Origin: Saprospiraceae bacterium
GTDB taxonomy: Bacteria; Bacteroidota; Bacteroidia; Chitinophagales; Saprospiraceae
Assembly (NCBI GenBank): GCA_004297645.1
Contig: SCUG01000462.1
Coordinates: 1-32,653, forward strand
DNA: 32,653 nucleotides
Direction: 5' to 3'
Numbering within the stretch: the stretch's first letter is position 1; each line of letters starts with the position of its first letter. The notes under the pieces were generated by a model. The model searched no databases. It saw nothing but the letters and a program-made list of their open reading frames with translations, and had not been told where the DNA came from. Made by a program: the position numbers and the translations under genes. Below are positions 15,077 through 23,837 of the stretch, in pieces.

Positions 15077-15667
15077 ATGCCGGAGTTTTTCACTTTCGTA
15101 CACGTTGGTTTCCGGCACATCGCCGATGTGGAGGCCTACGACCACTTGCTTTTCGTCATCACGCTTTGCGCCGTGTACCGGCTACAGGAGTGGAAAAAGA
15201 TACTCGTCCTCGTCACGGCCTTCACCATCGGGCACTCGCTGACCTTAGTGCTGTCTGCACTCGACATCATCCGGGTGCCGCCCGGCGTGGTGGAGCTGCT
15301 GATACCCGTTACGATTCTGCTCACGGCGCTGCACAACATTGGGATGAAAAGCACCGGTGGGAGCACCTTTTCGCGGGTCGTCTCCGTCAACTACTTTCTT
15401 GCCCTGTTTTTTGGTCTGATACACGGCATGGGATTCTCAAATTACTTCCGCACATTGATGGGGGATGCGGGAAATATTACCTTGCCGCTGTTTTCATTCA
15501 ACGTGGGCATCGAGTTGGGGCAGATGATGATAGTGCTTTGCTTCTTCGGCGCGCTGCTGCTGCTGACGCAGTTTTTGAAAATAAAACACCGGGAGTGGAC
15601 CCTGTTTTTTTCCGGCGCCGGCGCCGGCGTGGCCATCATTCTGATTTTGAAAGGGCTGAATGCCTGA
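15077..15667 (+). CDS. HupE/UreJ-like membrane protein
   Basis: This encodes 196 residues from ATG 15077; a TTG two codons earlier is possible. There are about six hydrophobic segments. HVGFRHIADVEAYDHLLFVI near the N-terminus and TAFTIGHSLTLVLSA and FGLIHGMGFSN carry the His/Asp pattern of the HupE/UreJ family, which includes nickel or cobalt permease-like proteins linked to hydrogenase and urease. No hydrogenase or urease gene is nearby. Instead a DUF6702 protein and an M1 metallopeptidase follow at 33 and 26 nt. In Bacteroidota I recall this membrane protein type next to these genes, so a metal-supply role for exported proteins is a reasonable but unproven idea. Confidence 0.87.
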   Translation: MPEFFTFVHVGFRHIADVEAYDHLLFVITLCAVYRLQEWKKILVLVTAFTIGHSLTLVLSALDIIRVPPGVVELLIPVTILLTALHNIGMKSTGGSTFSRVVSVNYFLALFFGLIHGMGFSNYFRTLMGDAGNITLPLFSFNVGIELGQMMIVLCFFGALLLLTQFLKIKHREWTLFFSGAGAGVAIILILKGLNA

Positions 15668-15700
15668 GCATCCGAAACATAAAAAGCCGTACATCGCAAC

Positions 15701-16198
15701 ATGGTATTTCTGAGATTCATCCTACTGTTGTGCCTTGATTGGGGCACTTTGCCGCAGGCCGCAACACCAGCGTGGCACGACCTTAAAATGAGCGTCTGCG
15801 AAATAGCCTTCGTACCAGAATCCCAGATTTTCGAAGTGAAATTTTACCTCTTTGAAGATGACTTGAAAGCCACGCTTTACCCCCTCATGCACAGCGGGCA
15901 GGTAGCCGCCTCTGACGCCAGCGCATACATCCTGAAACACTTTGCGCTAAAGGCAAACAACCAGCCCCTGCCTCTGACCTACGCCTCCATGCGCGAGAAA
16001 AACGACCAGGTGCTCGTGCAGTTCTCTTCCCCTAAAATTCCGGCCGGAAAGCTGCGCACCCTCTTCGTGCAAAACGATTTGCTGACGGAGCAATTCAGAC
16101 GCCAGGTCAACATGGTGTACGTGTATTACCCCACCCAGGACTCCCGTAAAACGGAAATGCTGGATGCAACTAAAACTCGAACGGAGTTTTCTTTTTGA
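15701..16198 (+). CDS. DUF6702 family exported protein
   Basis: This encodes 165 residues. A hydrophobic N-terminus (FLRFILLLCLDWGT) acts as a signal or anchor. The body matches DUF6702: HDLKMSVCEIAFVPESQIFEVKFYLFEDDL, shortened to SVCEI..FEVKFYLFEDDL, then HFALKANNQPL and VQFSSPKIPAGKLRTLFVQNDLLTE, and a closing QVNMVYVYY. Members are found beside M1 peptidases in Bacteroidota; no biochemical role is known to me. It is flanked by the HupE-like gene (33 nt) and the M1 peptidase (26 nt) in one direction, so the three are probably one transcript. Confidence 0.85.
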   Translation: MVFLRFILLLCLDWGTLPQAATPAWHDLKMSVCEIAFVPESQIFEVKFYLFEDDLKATLYPLMHSGQVAASDASAYILKHFALKANNQPLPLTYASMREKNDQVLVQFSSPKIPAGKLRTLFVQNDLLTEQFRRQVNMVYVYYPTQDSRKTEMLDATKTRTEFSF

Positions 16199-16224
16199 GT
16201 CAAATCACAAAATCACTTTTCGAT

Positions 16225-18567
16225 ATGAAACTGAAATCTACGCTCACCTCTCTGGCCCTATTGATGTTCGCCACAGGCGCAGTCTCCGGCCAAAGCACTT
16301 CCAACCACGGCAACAAATTTGAACAACTCGGCCCTATGCTCCCCGGCGCCTCGCCTTACCGCGGCATGGACGGCGCCCCCGGCCCCGATTACTGGCAACA
16401 GCGCTGCGACTACGACATCGCCTGCACCCTCAATGCCGGTGAGCAGCGGCTGCACGGTGAAGAACTCATCACCTACCACAACCAATCGCCACAATCACTG
16501 AACTACCTCTGGCTCCAGCTTGATGAAAACCAGCACCGCGGCAAGCTCGACAACCACCACTTCAACGAGAGTTCCATGCAGGAAATCATGAACCAGCAGG
16601 CACTGTACATGCTCGAACAATGGAAAGACCTCAACGAATACGGCCACAACATCGAGGCTATCACGGATGCCAAAGGCATACCCCTCGATTACACCATCAA
16701 CCAAACCATGATGCGGGTGGAATTGCCCCAAAAACTAATGCCCGGCCAGGATTTTTCTTTTAAGGTAAAATGGAATTACAAACTCGTGCCCCGAACGAAA
16801 GGCCCCTGGGGCCGCGGCGGCTATGAGTATTTTGAAAAAGACGGCAACTACCTCTTCACCATTTCCCAATGGTACCCCCGCCTCTGTGTTTTCAACGACG
16901 CCGAAGGCTGGCAAAACCACCAGTTCACCGGCCGCGGCGAGTTTGCTCTCACTTTCGGCAACTTCAACGTGAAAATGACCCTCCCCGATGACTACATGGT
17001 AGGCTCCACCGGCGAGTGCCAAAACTATGACAAGATGCTGACGCCCACACAACTGAAACGCTGGACCCAGGCGCAAACAGCCACTGAACCCCTCGAAATT
17101 GTCACCCTCGATGAGGCGGTAAAAAACGAGCAAAGCTCGAAGCGCAAGAAAAACAAAACCTGGATTTACAAAGCTGAAAACGTGCGCGACTTCGCCTGGA
17201 CGGCCAGCCGCAAATTTATCTGGGACGCCATGCCTCATTACAACGAAAATGGCCAAAAGGCCATGTGCATGAGCTATTATGGCAAGGAGGCCTACCCCAT
17301 TTACAGCCGCTATTCCACCAAAGTGGTAGCTCATACCTTGCAGACTTACTCCAAATTTTCCATCCCTTACCCTTACCCCGTGGCCATTTCCGTAGAGGCT
17401 GCGAGCGGCATGGAGTACCCCATGATTTGCTTCAACTTCGGGCGGGCCGAAGAGGACGGCACCTACACCGAAGGCCAGAAAAACGGCGCCATCTCCGTCA
17501 TTACCCACGAAGTGGGCCACAACTATTTCCCCATGATTATCAACAGCGACGAGCGCCAATGGTCGTGGATGGATGAAGGCCTCAACACTTTCGTCCAGTT
17601 TCTCGCCCTTTCGGAGTTTGACAACAACCTCGAACAGCGCAGAGGCCCGGCCCATAAAATCACAGACTACATGAACATGCCCCCAAACCAGCTCGAACCC
17701 ATTATGACCAACAGCGAAAACATCATCGAATTTGGAATGAATGCTTACGCAAAACCCGCCACCGCTCTCAACATCCTCCGCGAAACTATCATGGGCCGTG
17801 AGCTGTTCGACTACGCTTTCAAGGAATATTGCCGCCGCTGGGCCTTTAAACACCCTACCCCTGCCGACTTCTTCCGAACAATGGAAGATGCCAGCGGCGT
17901 GGACCTCGACTGGTTCTGGCGCGGCTGGTTTTACGGCATTGACAAGGTGGACATCGCCATGGATAGCATCGCCTGGCACAAGGTGGATCTGAACAACGAC
18001 CCAGAGAAAAAAACCGTGACCAACACAGACCGGCGGGAAAAGCCTTCCGACGACATCTCCAAAATCCGCAACCGCCAATCAGGCATGACCTTCGCCGTCG
18101 GGAAAGACCCCGAACTTAAGGATTTTTATAGCTCCTACCGCCCCTGGGAAACGGAGGACTCCGTGCAAACCACCACTACCCACCTTTACGACATGACCCT
18201 CGAACGGGCACAAAAGGACTCGCTTTTCAGCAAGAAAAACTATTACGAGCTATTCTTCCACAACAAGGGTGGCCTCGTGATGCCCATCATCCTCGAATGG
18301 ACTTTCGACGACGGCACTACTGAAGTGGAGCGCGTACCCGTAGAAATCTGGCGCAAAAACGAGAACAACGTCACCAAGGTCTTCGTCAAAGACAAACCCG
18401 TGACCTCCGTGCGCCTCGACCCCTTCCGTGAAACCGCCGATGTGGACGAAACCAACAACACACGCCCCATGCCCACCACCCCGCATTTAATAAAAGTGTA
18501 CAAAGAAAACCGGCAGGAAGAACAACTCAATCCCATGCAAAAGGCAAAGGGGAAGATTAAGCCGTGA
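16225..18567 (+). CDS. M1-family zinc metallopeptidase, exported
   Basis: This encodes 780 residues from ATG 16225, which begins the signal peptide MKLKSTLTSLALLMFATGA; an upstream TTG in frame is rejected. The zinc site HEVGH lies at residues 428-432 and the third ligand Glu at 451 (WMDEGLN), giving H-E-x2-H-x18-E. The exopeptidase-loop equivalent of GAMEN is SGMEYP about 35 residues earlier, so the GAMEN Asn is replaced and aminopeptidase specificity may differ. The N-terminal beta domain begins near residue 45 (YWQQRCDYDIACTLN). There is no T9SS tail, so the protein is probably periplasmic. Tight spacing to DUF6702 upstream and the RNA methyltransferase 36 nt downstream suggests a shared transcript. 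Confidence 0.9.
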   Translation: MKLKSTLTSLALLMFATGAVSGQSTSNHGNKFEQLGPMLPGASPYRGMDGAPGPDYWQQRCDYDIACTLNAGEQRLHGEELITYHNQSPQSLNYLWLQLDENQHRGKLDNHHFNESSMQEIMNQQALYMLEQWKDLNEYGHNIEAITDAKGIPLDYTINQTMMRVELPQKLMPGQDFSFKVKWNYKLVPRTKGPWGRGGYEYFEKDGNYLFTISQWYPRLCVFNDAEGWQNHQFTGRGEFALTFGNFNVKMTLPDDYMVGSTGECQNYDKMLTPTQLKRWTQAQTATEPLEIVTLDEAVKNEQSSKRKKNKTWIYKAENVRDFAWTASRKFIWDAMPHYNENGQKAMCMSYYGKEAYPIYSRYSTKVVAHTLQTYSKFSIPYPYPVAISVEAASGMEYPMICFNFGRAEEDGTYTEGQKNGAISVITHEVGHNYFPMIINSDERQWSWMDEGLNTFVQFLALSEFDNNLEQRRGPAHKITDYMNMPPNQLEPIMTNSENIIEFGMNAYAKPATALNILRETIMGRELFDYAFKEYCRRWAFKHPTPADFFRTMEDASGVDLDWFWRGWFYGIDKVDIAMDSIAWHKVDLNNDPEKKTVTNTDRREKPSDDISKIRNRQSGMTFAVGKDPELKDFYSSYRPWETEDSVQTTTTHLYDMTLERAQKDSLFSKKNYYELFFHNKGGLVMPIILEWTFDDGTTEVERVPVEIWRKNENNVTKVFVKDKPVTSVRLDPFRETADVDETNNTRPMPTTPHLIKVYKENRQEEQLNPMQKAKGKIKP

Positions 18568-18602
18568 GGGCGCAGGATGAAGCATTGACGCTATTGCAAA
18601 AA

Positions 18603-19736
18603 ATGAAAAAATACGACATCATCACCAAGACCCTGTTCGGGTTCGAGGAATTGCTGGCCACCGAGCTTCGGGAGTTGGGAGCCACGAACATCGAGGTGCT
18701 GAACCGGGCCATAAAATGCAGCGGCAGTCAGGAGCTGCTTTACAAAATCAACCTGCTGTCGAGGACGGCCCTGCGGGTGCTGGTACCTATCGCCACCTTC
18801 GCCGCCAGCAACGAAGACAAACTATACAAAAAGGTACGGGACATAGACTGGAGCACCTACCTCGGCGTGGACCAGACTTTCGCCATAGACGCCACCACGC
18901 ACAGCGAGATATTCAACCACTCGAAATACGCAGCGCTGAAATGCAAAGACGCCATCGCCGACCAGTTCCGCGACAAAACCGGCCGCCGCCCCTCCGTGAA
19001 CACCGAAGACCCGGACCTGCGCATCAACGTCCATATCGCTGACAAATTAGTGAACATCGCCCTCGACAGTTCGGGGGAGCATCTCGACCGGCGCAGCTAC
19101 CGCCTCTCCCGCACCGAAGCCCCTATCAACGAAGTGTTGGCGGCGGGCATCATCCTGATGACCGGCTGGGATGGGAAAAGCCACTTCATAGACCCGATGT
19201 GCGGCTCCGGCACTTTTGCCATAGAGGCCGCCATGATGGCCAGCCACCGGCCGCCCGGCATGTTCCGGCATTTTGCTTTCGAAAAATGGAGCGATTTCGA
19301 TGCCCGCCTTTGGCGAAAAATCCGGGCGGAAGCAGAAGCAAACATTTGCACGCCAACCTCAAAAATCGTGGCCAACGACTTAGATGCTCACGCCGTGAGC
19401 ATGGCCCGTCAAAATGCGGCACGCGCCGGTGTGGGCAAGCTGATAACTTTCGCCAACCAGGACTTCCTCGCCACTCACTCCGAGGCCGGAGCCGGAGTAG
19501 TCGTGATGAATCCGCCCTATGGCGAGCGGCTGCAACACGACGGCCTCACCGCTTTTTACAACGAAATTGGCACCCGCCTGAAACATTTTTACGAGGGCTT
19601 CGATGCCTGGATTATCAGCGCCGATTTGCGGGCGTTGAAATTCATCGGCCTGCGGCCCTCCCGCAAGGTAGCTTTGTTCAATGGCTCGTTGGAGTGCCGC
19701 CTGCACAAGTTCGAGCTGTACAGCGGAAGCAAGTAA
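18603..19736 (+). CDS. THUMP-domain class I RNA methyltransferase (RlmL/Trm14-like)
   Basis: This encodes 377 residues from ATG 18603; a GTG overlapping the preceding stop would add 13 residues without conserved sequence. Residues 1-60 (KTLFGFEELLATELRELGA) form the N-terminal ferredoxin-like part. A THUMP region follows (about 60-155). The SAM-binding domain carries FIDPMCGSGTFAIEAAMMA as motif I and VVMNPPYGERL as the NPPY catalytic motif, which marks N2-guanine methyltransferases of rRNA or tRNA. In E. coli RlmL this unit is the N-terminal half of a longer fusion; here it is alone, as is usual in Bacteroidota. The exact target base cannot be told from sequence. Confidence 0.9.
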   Translation: MKKYDIITKTLFGFEELLATELRELGATNIEVLNRAIKCSGSQELLYKINLLSRTALRVLVPIATFAASNEDKLYKKVRDIDWSTYLGVDQTFAIDATTHSEIFNHSKYAALKCKDAIADQFRDKTGRRPSVNTEDPDLRINVHIADKLVNIALDSSGEHLDRRSYRLSRTEAPINEVLAAGIILMTGWDGKSHFIDPMCGSGTFAIEAAMMASHRPPGMFRHFAFEKWSDFDARLWRKIRAEAEANICTPTSKIVANDLDAHAVSMARQNAARAGVGKLITFANQDFLATHSEAGAGVVVMNPPYGERLQHDGLTAFYNEIGTRLKHFYEGFDAWIISADLRALKFIGLRPSRKVALFNGSLECRLHKFELYSGSK

Positions 19737-19755
19737 CACGGACTGGCAGTCCGTG
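19737..19755. terminator. Short perfect hairpin after the methyltransferase gene
   Basis: CACGGACTG-G-CAGTCCGTG is a 9-bp inverted repeat starting one base after the methyltransferase stop. It lacks a U-tract, so it may be a small dispersed hairpin rather than a strong terminator. Confidence 0.5.
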
Positions 19756-19848
19756 CTACATCCGGTCAATTCCCCGGTTAAGAGAATAAAAAATCAAAGA
19801 CAATAATGTACTTTTACCCCATACAGACACATTTTCTCACTAAAAAAA

Positions 19849-20355
19849 ATGATTATGGAATTCAACTGGTTAGCAATTATCGTAGCGGCATTCGTGCCAA
19901 CAGTATTGGGCTTTATCTGGTACAACCCGAAAGTATTCGGCACGGCCTGGATGAAAGCCGCCGGTATGACGGATGAAAAAATCAAAGGAGGCAATATGCC
20001 GCTCATCTTCGGTCTCTCCTTACTGTTCAGCGTCATGCTCGCCATGAGCATGAACATGATCACCATCCACCAATCCGCTATTTATTCGGTGCTGATGAAC
20101 GAGCCGGGTTTTGGCGACCCGGCCTCCGATACCGGTAAATTTATTGCGGACTTCATGAGCAAGTATGGCCACAATTTCCGCACATTCGGCCATGGCGCCT
20201 TCCACGGCATCCTCGCGGGAATTTTCATCATTCTGCCCGTACTCGCCACCAATGCGATGTTCGAGCGCAAAGGGTTCAAATACATTTTATTGAACGCCGG
20301 GTACTGGGCTGTGTGCCTCGCCATTATGGGTGGCATCATCTGCGGCTGGATGTAA
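19849..20355 (+). CDS. DUF1761 family membrane protein
   Basis: This encodes 168 residues with four predicted membrane segments: NWLAIIVAAFVPTVLGFIWY, MPLIFGLSLLFSVMLAMSMN, GILAGIFIILPVLATNAMF and a C-terminal YWAVCLAIMGGIICGW. FIWYNPKVFGTAWMKAAGM is typical of DUF1761, a family of small membrane proteins of unknown role. ATG occurs at 19849 and again at 19855; the second fits homologues that start just before the first helix. The gene is separated from its neighbours by hairpins on both sides and is probably monocistronic. No exact promoter match was found; TACTTTTA at 19808-19815 is only a weak -7 candidate. Confidence 0.85.
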   Translation: MIMEFNWLAIIVAAFVPTVLGFIWYNPKVFGTAWMKAAGMTDEKIKGGNMPLIFGLSLLFSVMLAMSMNMITIHQSAIYSVLMNEPGFGDPASDTGKFIADFMSKYGHNFRTFGHGAFHGILAGIFIILPVLATNAMFERKGFKYILLNAGYWAVCLAIMGGIICGWM

Positions 20356-20369
20356 TCGTTTCGGGCAAA

Positions 20370-20407
20370 GTTTCAAGCTGCCGGCCTCCACGCCGGCGGC
20401 TTGAAAC
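20370..20407. terminator. GC-rich hairpin after the DUF1761 gene
   Basis: GTTTCAAGCTGCCGGC (20370-20385) pairs with GCCGGCGGCTTGAAAC (20392-20407): a 16-bp stem with one G-U pair and a 6-nt loop. There is no U-tract. The following 20408-20520 holds more short GC-rich inverted words but no gene. Confidence 0.65.
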
Positions 20408-20569
20408 ACCCCCGTCGGTGGAAAGCTTCTCTAACCATCCGGCCACCTTCGCCGGCACGAGTGCCTGAACCTCCCGCGGGGGCACCTTTCGTGGCACCCT
20501 ATTTGTTTTTTGCAAGTCACTTCCTCTCCTCATTTTACATACACCATCCTCTCCCCGCACTGTGGATTT

Positions 20570-21886
20570 ATGTTTGATAAAGGCTACAAGGTTACCGAAC
20601 TTTTCTGGTACCGGATGATACTATGCACAGGCGTCATTGGCATTCCGCTATTCGGCTATCTGGCCGTTCAGTCGGCGCCTGGCAGCGTGGAGTTCATGTC
20701 GCACCGTTACTTCATGGCGGCGGTATGGGGACTAATATTTGCATTTTCATTCGTCAGCTTTTACATAAAAGAGCAACTCGTCATCATCACCTGCTGGCTG
20801 TCTTTACTGCTTCATATCTGGGTCATTTGGATCGTTTATTTAAACAACTTTTCCAGTGAATACGTCACTGGGCTGGTCACCACATTTAGTGTGCTGAACA
20901 TTTCGGTGCGCCGCCCGCGGCTTTACTATTGGTTCTTTCTGTCGGCCGTGGTACTCACCGAGATGGCTGTTTTTGCTGCCCCTCAACCCGAAATATCGCC
21001 GGGCTTGGTCAGCTTTACCATTATCATTCTGGCTATGGCATTCATGCTCGCCGGCAGCGCCGTGCTTACCAACGAAAGGAAACTGAGCGAGCTAAACGAA
21101 ACCTTAGAGAAAAAGGTGGCAGAGCGCACCGCCGAGGCCGAAAACCGCTCGCACGAGCTTGCCTTGAAAAACCAGGAGTTGGAACAATTCGCCTTCGTGG
21201 CCTCCCACGACCTGAAGTCGCCGTTACGCAATATCGGCAGCTTCGTGCAGCTCATTCAGCGCAAGCTGAACGGCACCACCGACAGCGACTTGAACGACTA
21301 CTTGTCGTTTGTGGTGAACTCCGTGAAAAAGATGAATGACATCATCAACGATGTACTGCTTTACTCCCGTTACGGCCACCAGGCCGCAGCCTTCGAAATG
21401 GTGCCCATCAGGGAAGTAATAGACGAGATATGCCAATTGATGGCCCACGAATTGAAACAGAAAAAGGTTCTTATTCACTGCAACATACAGGCACGGATGG
21501 TGTATTGCGACCGCCGGCAAATGGAACAATTGCTCCGCAACCTGGTAGAGAACGCCATGAAATACAACGAATCGCCACACCCCGTCATCGAAATAACGGC
21601 GGTGGAAAAGCGCTCGGAGTACCTGTTTTCCGTGAAAGACAACGGCATCGGAATCCCGTTGGAATACCAGGCCAAGATCTTCAAAATGTTCCAGCGGCTA
21701 CACACGGAAGATGAGTACCCCGGCACTGGCGCCGGGCTTGCCGTTTGCAAAAGAATCGTCGAAAACCACCAGGGCGAAATTTGGGTGCACTCCCGGCCCG
21801 GCGAAGGCACGACCTTGTTTTTCACACTCGAAAAATTACCGGCCACCACCCTTCATAAGGCACATCTGGCGGAAGCCTTGCACTAA
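20570..21886 (+). CDS. Membrane sensor histidine kinase
   Basis: This encodes 438 residues from ATG 20570; a TTG at 20510 would add 20 residues of non-conserved sequence. Residues 15-175 contain about six membrane helices (7TM-like sensor) without a periplasmic sensor domain. A coiled coil follows (ERKLSELNETLEKKVAERTAEAE). The HisKA H-box is FVASHDLKSPLRNI with the phospho-acceptor His213. The ATPase part has N-box LVENAMKYNE, G1 VKDNGIGIP, F-box IFKMFQRL and G2 GTGAGLAVCKRIVENH. No response regulator is adjacent, so it is an orphan whose partner lies elsewhere. The signal is unknown. Confidence 0.92.
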   Translation: MFDKGYKVTELFWYRMILCTGVIGIPLFGYLAVQSAPGSVEFMSHRYFMAAVWGLIFAFSFVSFYIKEQLVIITCWLSLLLHIWVIWIVYLNNFSSEYVTGLVTTFSVLNISVRRPRLYYWFFLSAVVLTEMAVFAAPQPEISPGLVSFTIIILAMAFMLAGSAVLTNERKLSELNETLEKKVAERTAEAENRSHELALKNQELEQFAFVASHDLKSPLRNIGSFVQLIQRKLNGTTDSDLNDYLSFVVNSVKKMNDIINDVLLYSRYGHQAAAFEMVPIREVIDEICQLMAHELKQKKVLIHCNIQARMVYCDRRQMEQLLRNLVENAMKYNESPHPVIEITAVEKRSEYLFSVKDNGIGIPLEYQAKIFKMFQRLHTEDEYPGTGAGLAVCKRIVENHQGEIWVHSRPGEGTTLFFTLEKLPATTLHKAHLAEALH

Positions 21887-22319
21887 TTCTTGCACCGCCA
21901 ACTTTTGGGCAGCAGCTTTTATTATACTTTTGAACGCCAGGTTTTGTCCATTTGACAATTGCTATTAAACTTTACCCATCCGGGTAATCGGGATGCAGCC
22001 AGAACCAAATAGGCTTAGTACAAATAGTGAGGGCAATGAATTTCGATGGTTTGATACTACACTAACACTTGACTTTGTGTGCCCCGGCGGTGCCGGGGGG
22101 AGGGGATATTGGGGGCTTCGCCCCCAAACCCCTAAGCCAGTGAAGTCAGCGCCAAATACCCGGGATGGACAAAACCTAACGCTCGACAGTATCCCTTGCA
22201 CCCTTGCGTTATTCTACAACGCAAGGACGCAAGGACGCAAAGTAGTACAAGGATACCTTCATGCCCAAAACCTGGTGGTGAGAAGTATAAATTGCGCCTA
22301 AGCGCCTAAAGAATTATTC
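21887..22319. other. 433-nt gene-free region with several hairpins
   Basis: No convincing gene was found. Visible structures are CCCCGGC/GCCGGGG (22082-22088 with 22092-22098), TTGGGGGC/GCCCCCAA (22109-22116 with 22120-22127), and the compound hairpin at 22189-22256. CCATCCGGGTA at 21976-21986 and TACCCGGGATGG at 22157-22168 are inverted with one bulge and may bound a small decayed element of about 190 bp. Confidence 0.6.
22189..22256. repeat. Compound hairpin built on GCAAGGAC units
   Basis: The outer arms GTATCCCTTG (22189-22198) and CAAGGATAC (22248-22256) enclose the inner arms CCTTGCGTT (22202-22210) and AACGCAAGG (22218-22226). The right side repeats GCAAGGAC twice and then GCAAAG. It lies 64 nt before the YdeI-like gene. 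Confidence 0.75.
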
Positions 22320-22829
22320 ATGCAATTCAGCGCCATTCTTGAAAAATCTGATTCCCCGCTTTGGGGTCATTACATCAGCGTGCCGGATGTTGTGGCCCAA
22401 GTGTTTATTTCCGAAGGCACAAAGAGAGTTGTTTGCACACTCGCCAATACACTGGTATTTCAATGCGCCCTAATGCCAAAAGGCGACGGCACCTACTTCA
22501 TCAATATCAATAAAAAAAGGCAGGAGGAAACCGGCCTCAAACCGGGTATGTCCATTCAGGTGGCCCTTAAAAAAGATGATAGCAAATACGGCCTGCCCAT
22601 GCCTGAGGAACTGGCGGAGTTGCTCAAAATGGACGAAGAGGGCAACCGGCTGTTTCACGCCTTGATGCCGGGCAAGCAGCGCAATCTGCTGTACATCGCC
22701 GGCCAACCAAAAACTTCGGACGCCCGCATAAAAAGGGCCATCGTCTGCATGGAGCACCTCAAAGCGAATGATGGGAAGATTGTCTTCAAACGGCTGAATG
22801 AGGAAATGAGAGAAGCCAACAAGCTCTAA
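22320..22829 (+). CDS. DUF1905 + YdeI/OmdA-like protein
   Basis: This encodes 169 residues. Residues 1-88 match DUF1905 (FSAILEKSDSPLWGHYISVP, then GTKRVVCTL and GDGTYFININKKRQEETGLKPG). Residues 92-165 match the bacteriocin-protection YdeI/OmpD-associated family (LPMPEELAELLKMDEEGNRLF, then LMPGKQRNLLYIAGQPKTSDARIKRA, given here in shortened form as LMPGKQRNLLYIAG and ARIKRA). The combination is common in Bacteroidota and soil bacteria. The family name comes from cationic peptide resistance phenotypes; the mechanism is unclear. Its stop is only 22 nt from the converging gntZ stop, with no obvious terminator between them. Confidence 0.87.
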   Translation: MQFSAILEKSDSPLWGHYISVPDVVAQVFISEGTKRVVCTLANTLVFQCALMPKGDGTYFININKKRQEETGLKPGMSIQVALKKDDSKYGLPMPEELAELLKMDEEGNRLFHALMPGKQRNLLYIAGQPKTSDARIKRAIVCMEHLKANDGKIVFKRLNEEMREANKL

Positions 22830-22851
22830 AGCTGCCGGTACCCTGTGAGGG

Positions 22852-23760
22852 TTATGCCTTGGTCACCTCGTGACCACCGAACTCATTCCGCAGCGCGGCC
22901 AGCACCTTCCCGGCGAACGTATCGTCCTGCATCGAGCGATAGCGCATGATGAGCGACAGTGCAATGACCGGCGTGGGTACGCCGAGGTCGAGCGCCGTTT
23001 CGAGTGCCCATTTGCCCTCGCCGGAGGAGCGCACCTCGCCCCGCAAACCGCTGAGGTCTGCATCTTTTGAAAAGGCAGACTGGGTAAGTTCGATGAGCCA
23101 CGAGCGGATGACGGAGCCGTGGTTCCAAACTCTCGCCACCTCTTCTAAGTCCAGGTCGAATGGGCTTTTTTCCAACACCTCGAAGCCTTCGGCAATGGCT
23201 TGCATCATGCCGTATTCGATGCCGTTGTGCACCATTTTCACAAAATGGCCGCTACCCCCGGCCCCGGTGTAGAGGTAGCCGTTCTCCACCGAAATGGCTT
23301 TGAACACGTGCTCGCATTGCTGAAAAACCTCCGCATCGCCGCCCACCATCGTGCAGGCTCCGCCGAAGGCTCCGCTCGTGCCGCCGCTCGTGCCGCAGTC
23401 AAGGAAACCGATGCCCTTGACTTTCAACTCCCGGTACCGGCGCTGTGAGTCTTTGAAATTGCTGTTGCCGCCGTCAATGACAATGGCCCCGGCTGGCAGC
23501 AGCATTTTCAGTTCCAGTACGACCGATTCGGTGACCGCCCCGGCGGGTACCATCAGCCAAAGGACTTTTTTTTCGGGCAATGTTTCCACCAAGCCAGCCA
23601 GCGAGGCACAGGTCTTCACTCCGTGGCCTTCGGCCAAATGGCGGTTCTCCTCCGATACGTCGAAGGCAAAGACTTCGAAGCCGTTGCGTTTCAGATTTTG
23701 CGCAAGCGGGAAACCCATTTTCCCCAAGCCCACCATTCCTATTGTGTTGATTTTTCCCAT
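22852..23760 (-). CDS. gntZ: 6-phosphogluconate dehydrogenase, short NAD-type
   Basis: This encodes 302 residues. The enzyme oxidatively decarboxylates 6-phosphogluconate to ribulose 5-phosphate in the cytoplasm. GMVGLGKMGFPLAQNL is the dinucleotide site, VIDGGNSNF and CGTSGGTSGAFGGACTMVGG line the substrate pocket, and GSGHFVKMVHNGIEYGMMQ holds the catalytic lysine and asparagine. About 300 residues marks the short GntZ/Gnd type, usually NAD-preferring, rather than the 470-residue NADP form. It is the last gene of gntK-gntP-gntZ and completes the path from gluconate to the pentose phosphate pool. A 76-nt spacer with a hairpin of octamer units separates it from gntP. Confidence 0.93.
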   Translation of the reverse strand: MGKINTIGMVGLGKMGFPLAQNLKRNGFEVFAFDVSEENRHLAEGHGVKTCASLAGLVETLPEKKVLWLMVPAGAVTESVVLELKMLLPAGAIVIDGGNSNFKDSQRRYRELKVKGIGFLDCGTSGGTSGAFGGACTMVGGDAEVFQQCEHVFKAISVENGYLYTGAGGSGHFVKMVHNGIEYGMMQAIAEGFEVLEKSPFDLDLEEVARVWNHGSVIRSWLIELTQSAFSKDADLSGLRGEVRSSGEGKWALETALDLGVPTPVIALSLIMRYRSMQDDTFAGKVLAALRNEFGGHEVTKA

Positions 23761-23775
23761 GTTTGTTGGCGTATT

Positions 23776-23837
23776 GGCGTGTTGGCGTGTTGGCGTGTTG
23801 GGCCTACAATGCCAACGCGCTAACGCTCCAACACGCC
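23776..23837. repeat. Octamer-unit hairpin between gntP and gntZ
   Basis: The left arm 23776-23801 is three and a quarter units of GGCGTGTT. The right arm 23812-23837 is its imperfect complement (22 of 26 positions pair by Watson-Crick). The loop is 23802-23811. Another two units precede the left arm from 23765. It begins right after the gntP stop and sits within the putative gnt transcript, where it could slow polymerase or protect the upstream message. Confidence 0.85.

Noticed and set aside
16735..18078. 447-residue open frame on the minus strand opposite the M1 peptidase gene
   Set aside because: It is the antisense shadow of a strongly supported gene; its composition is Val/Gly/His-rich without any recognisable motif.
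21976..22168. CCATCCGGGTA/TACCCGGGATGG as ends of a mobile element
   Set aside because: The match needs a bulge, no second copy is visible in the window and no target duplication was found; kept only as a remark.
23764..23837. Tandem TTGGCGTG units that at first look like a mini CRISPR array
   Set aside because: The units are contiguous octamers without spacers and fold back on an imperfect complement; no cas genes are present.
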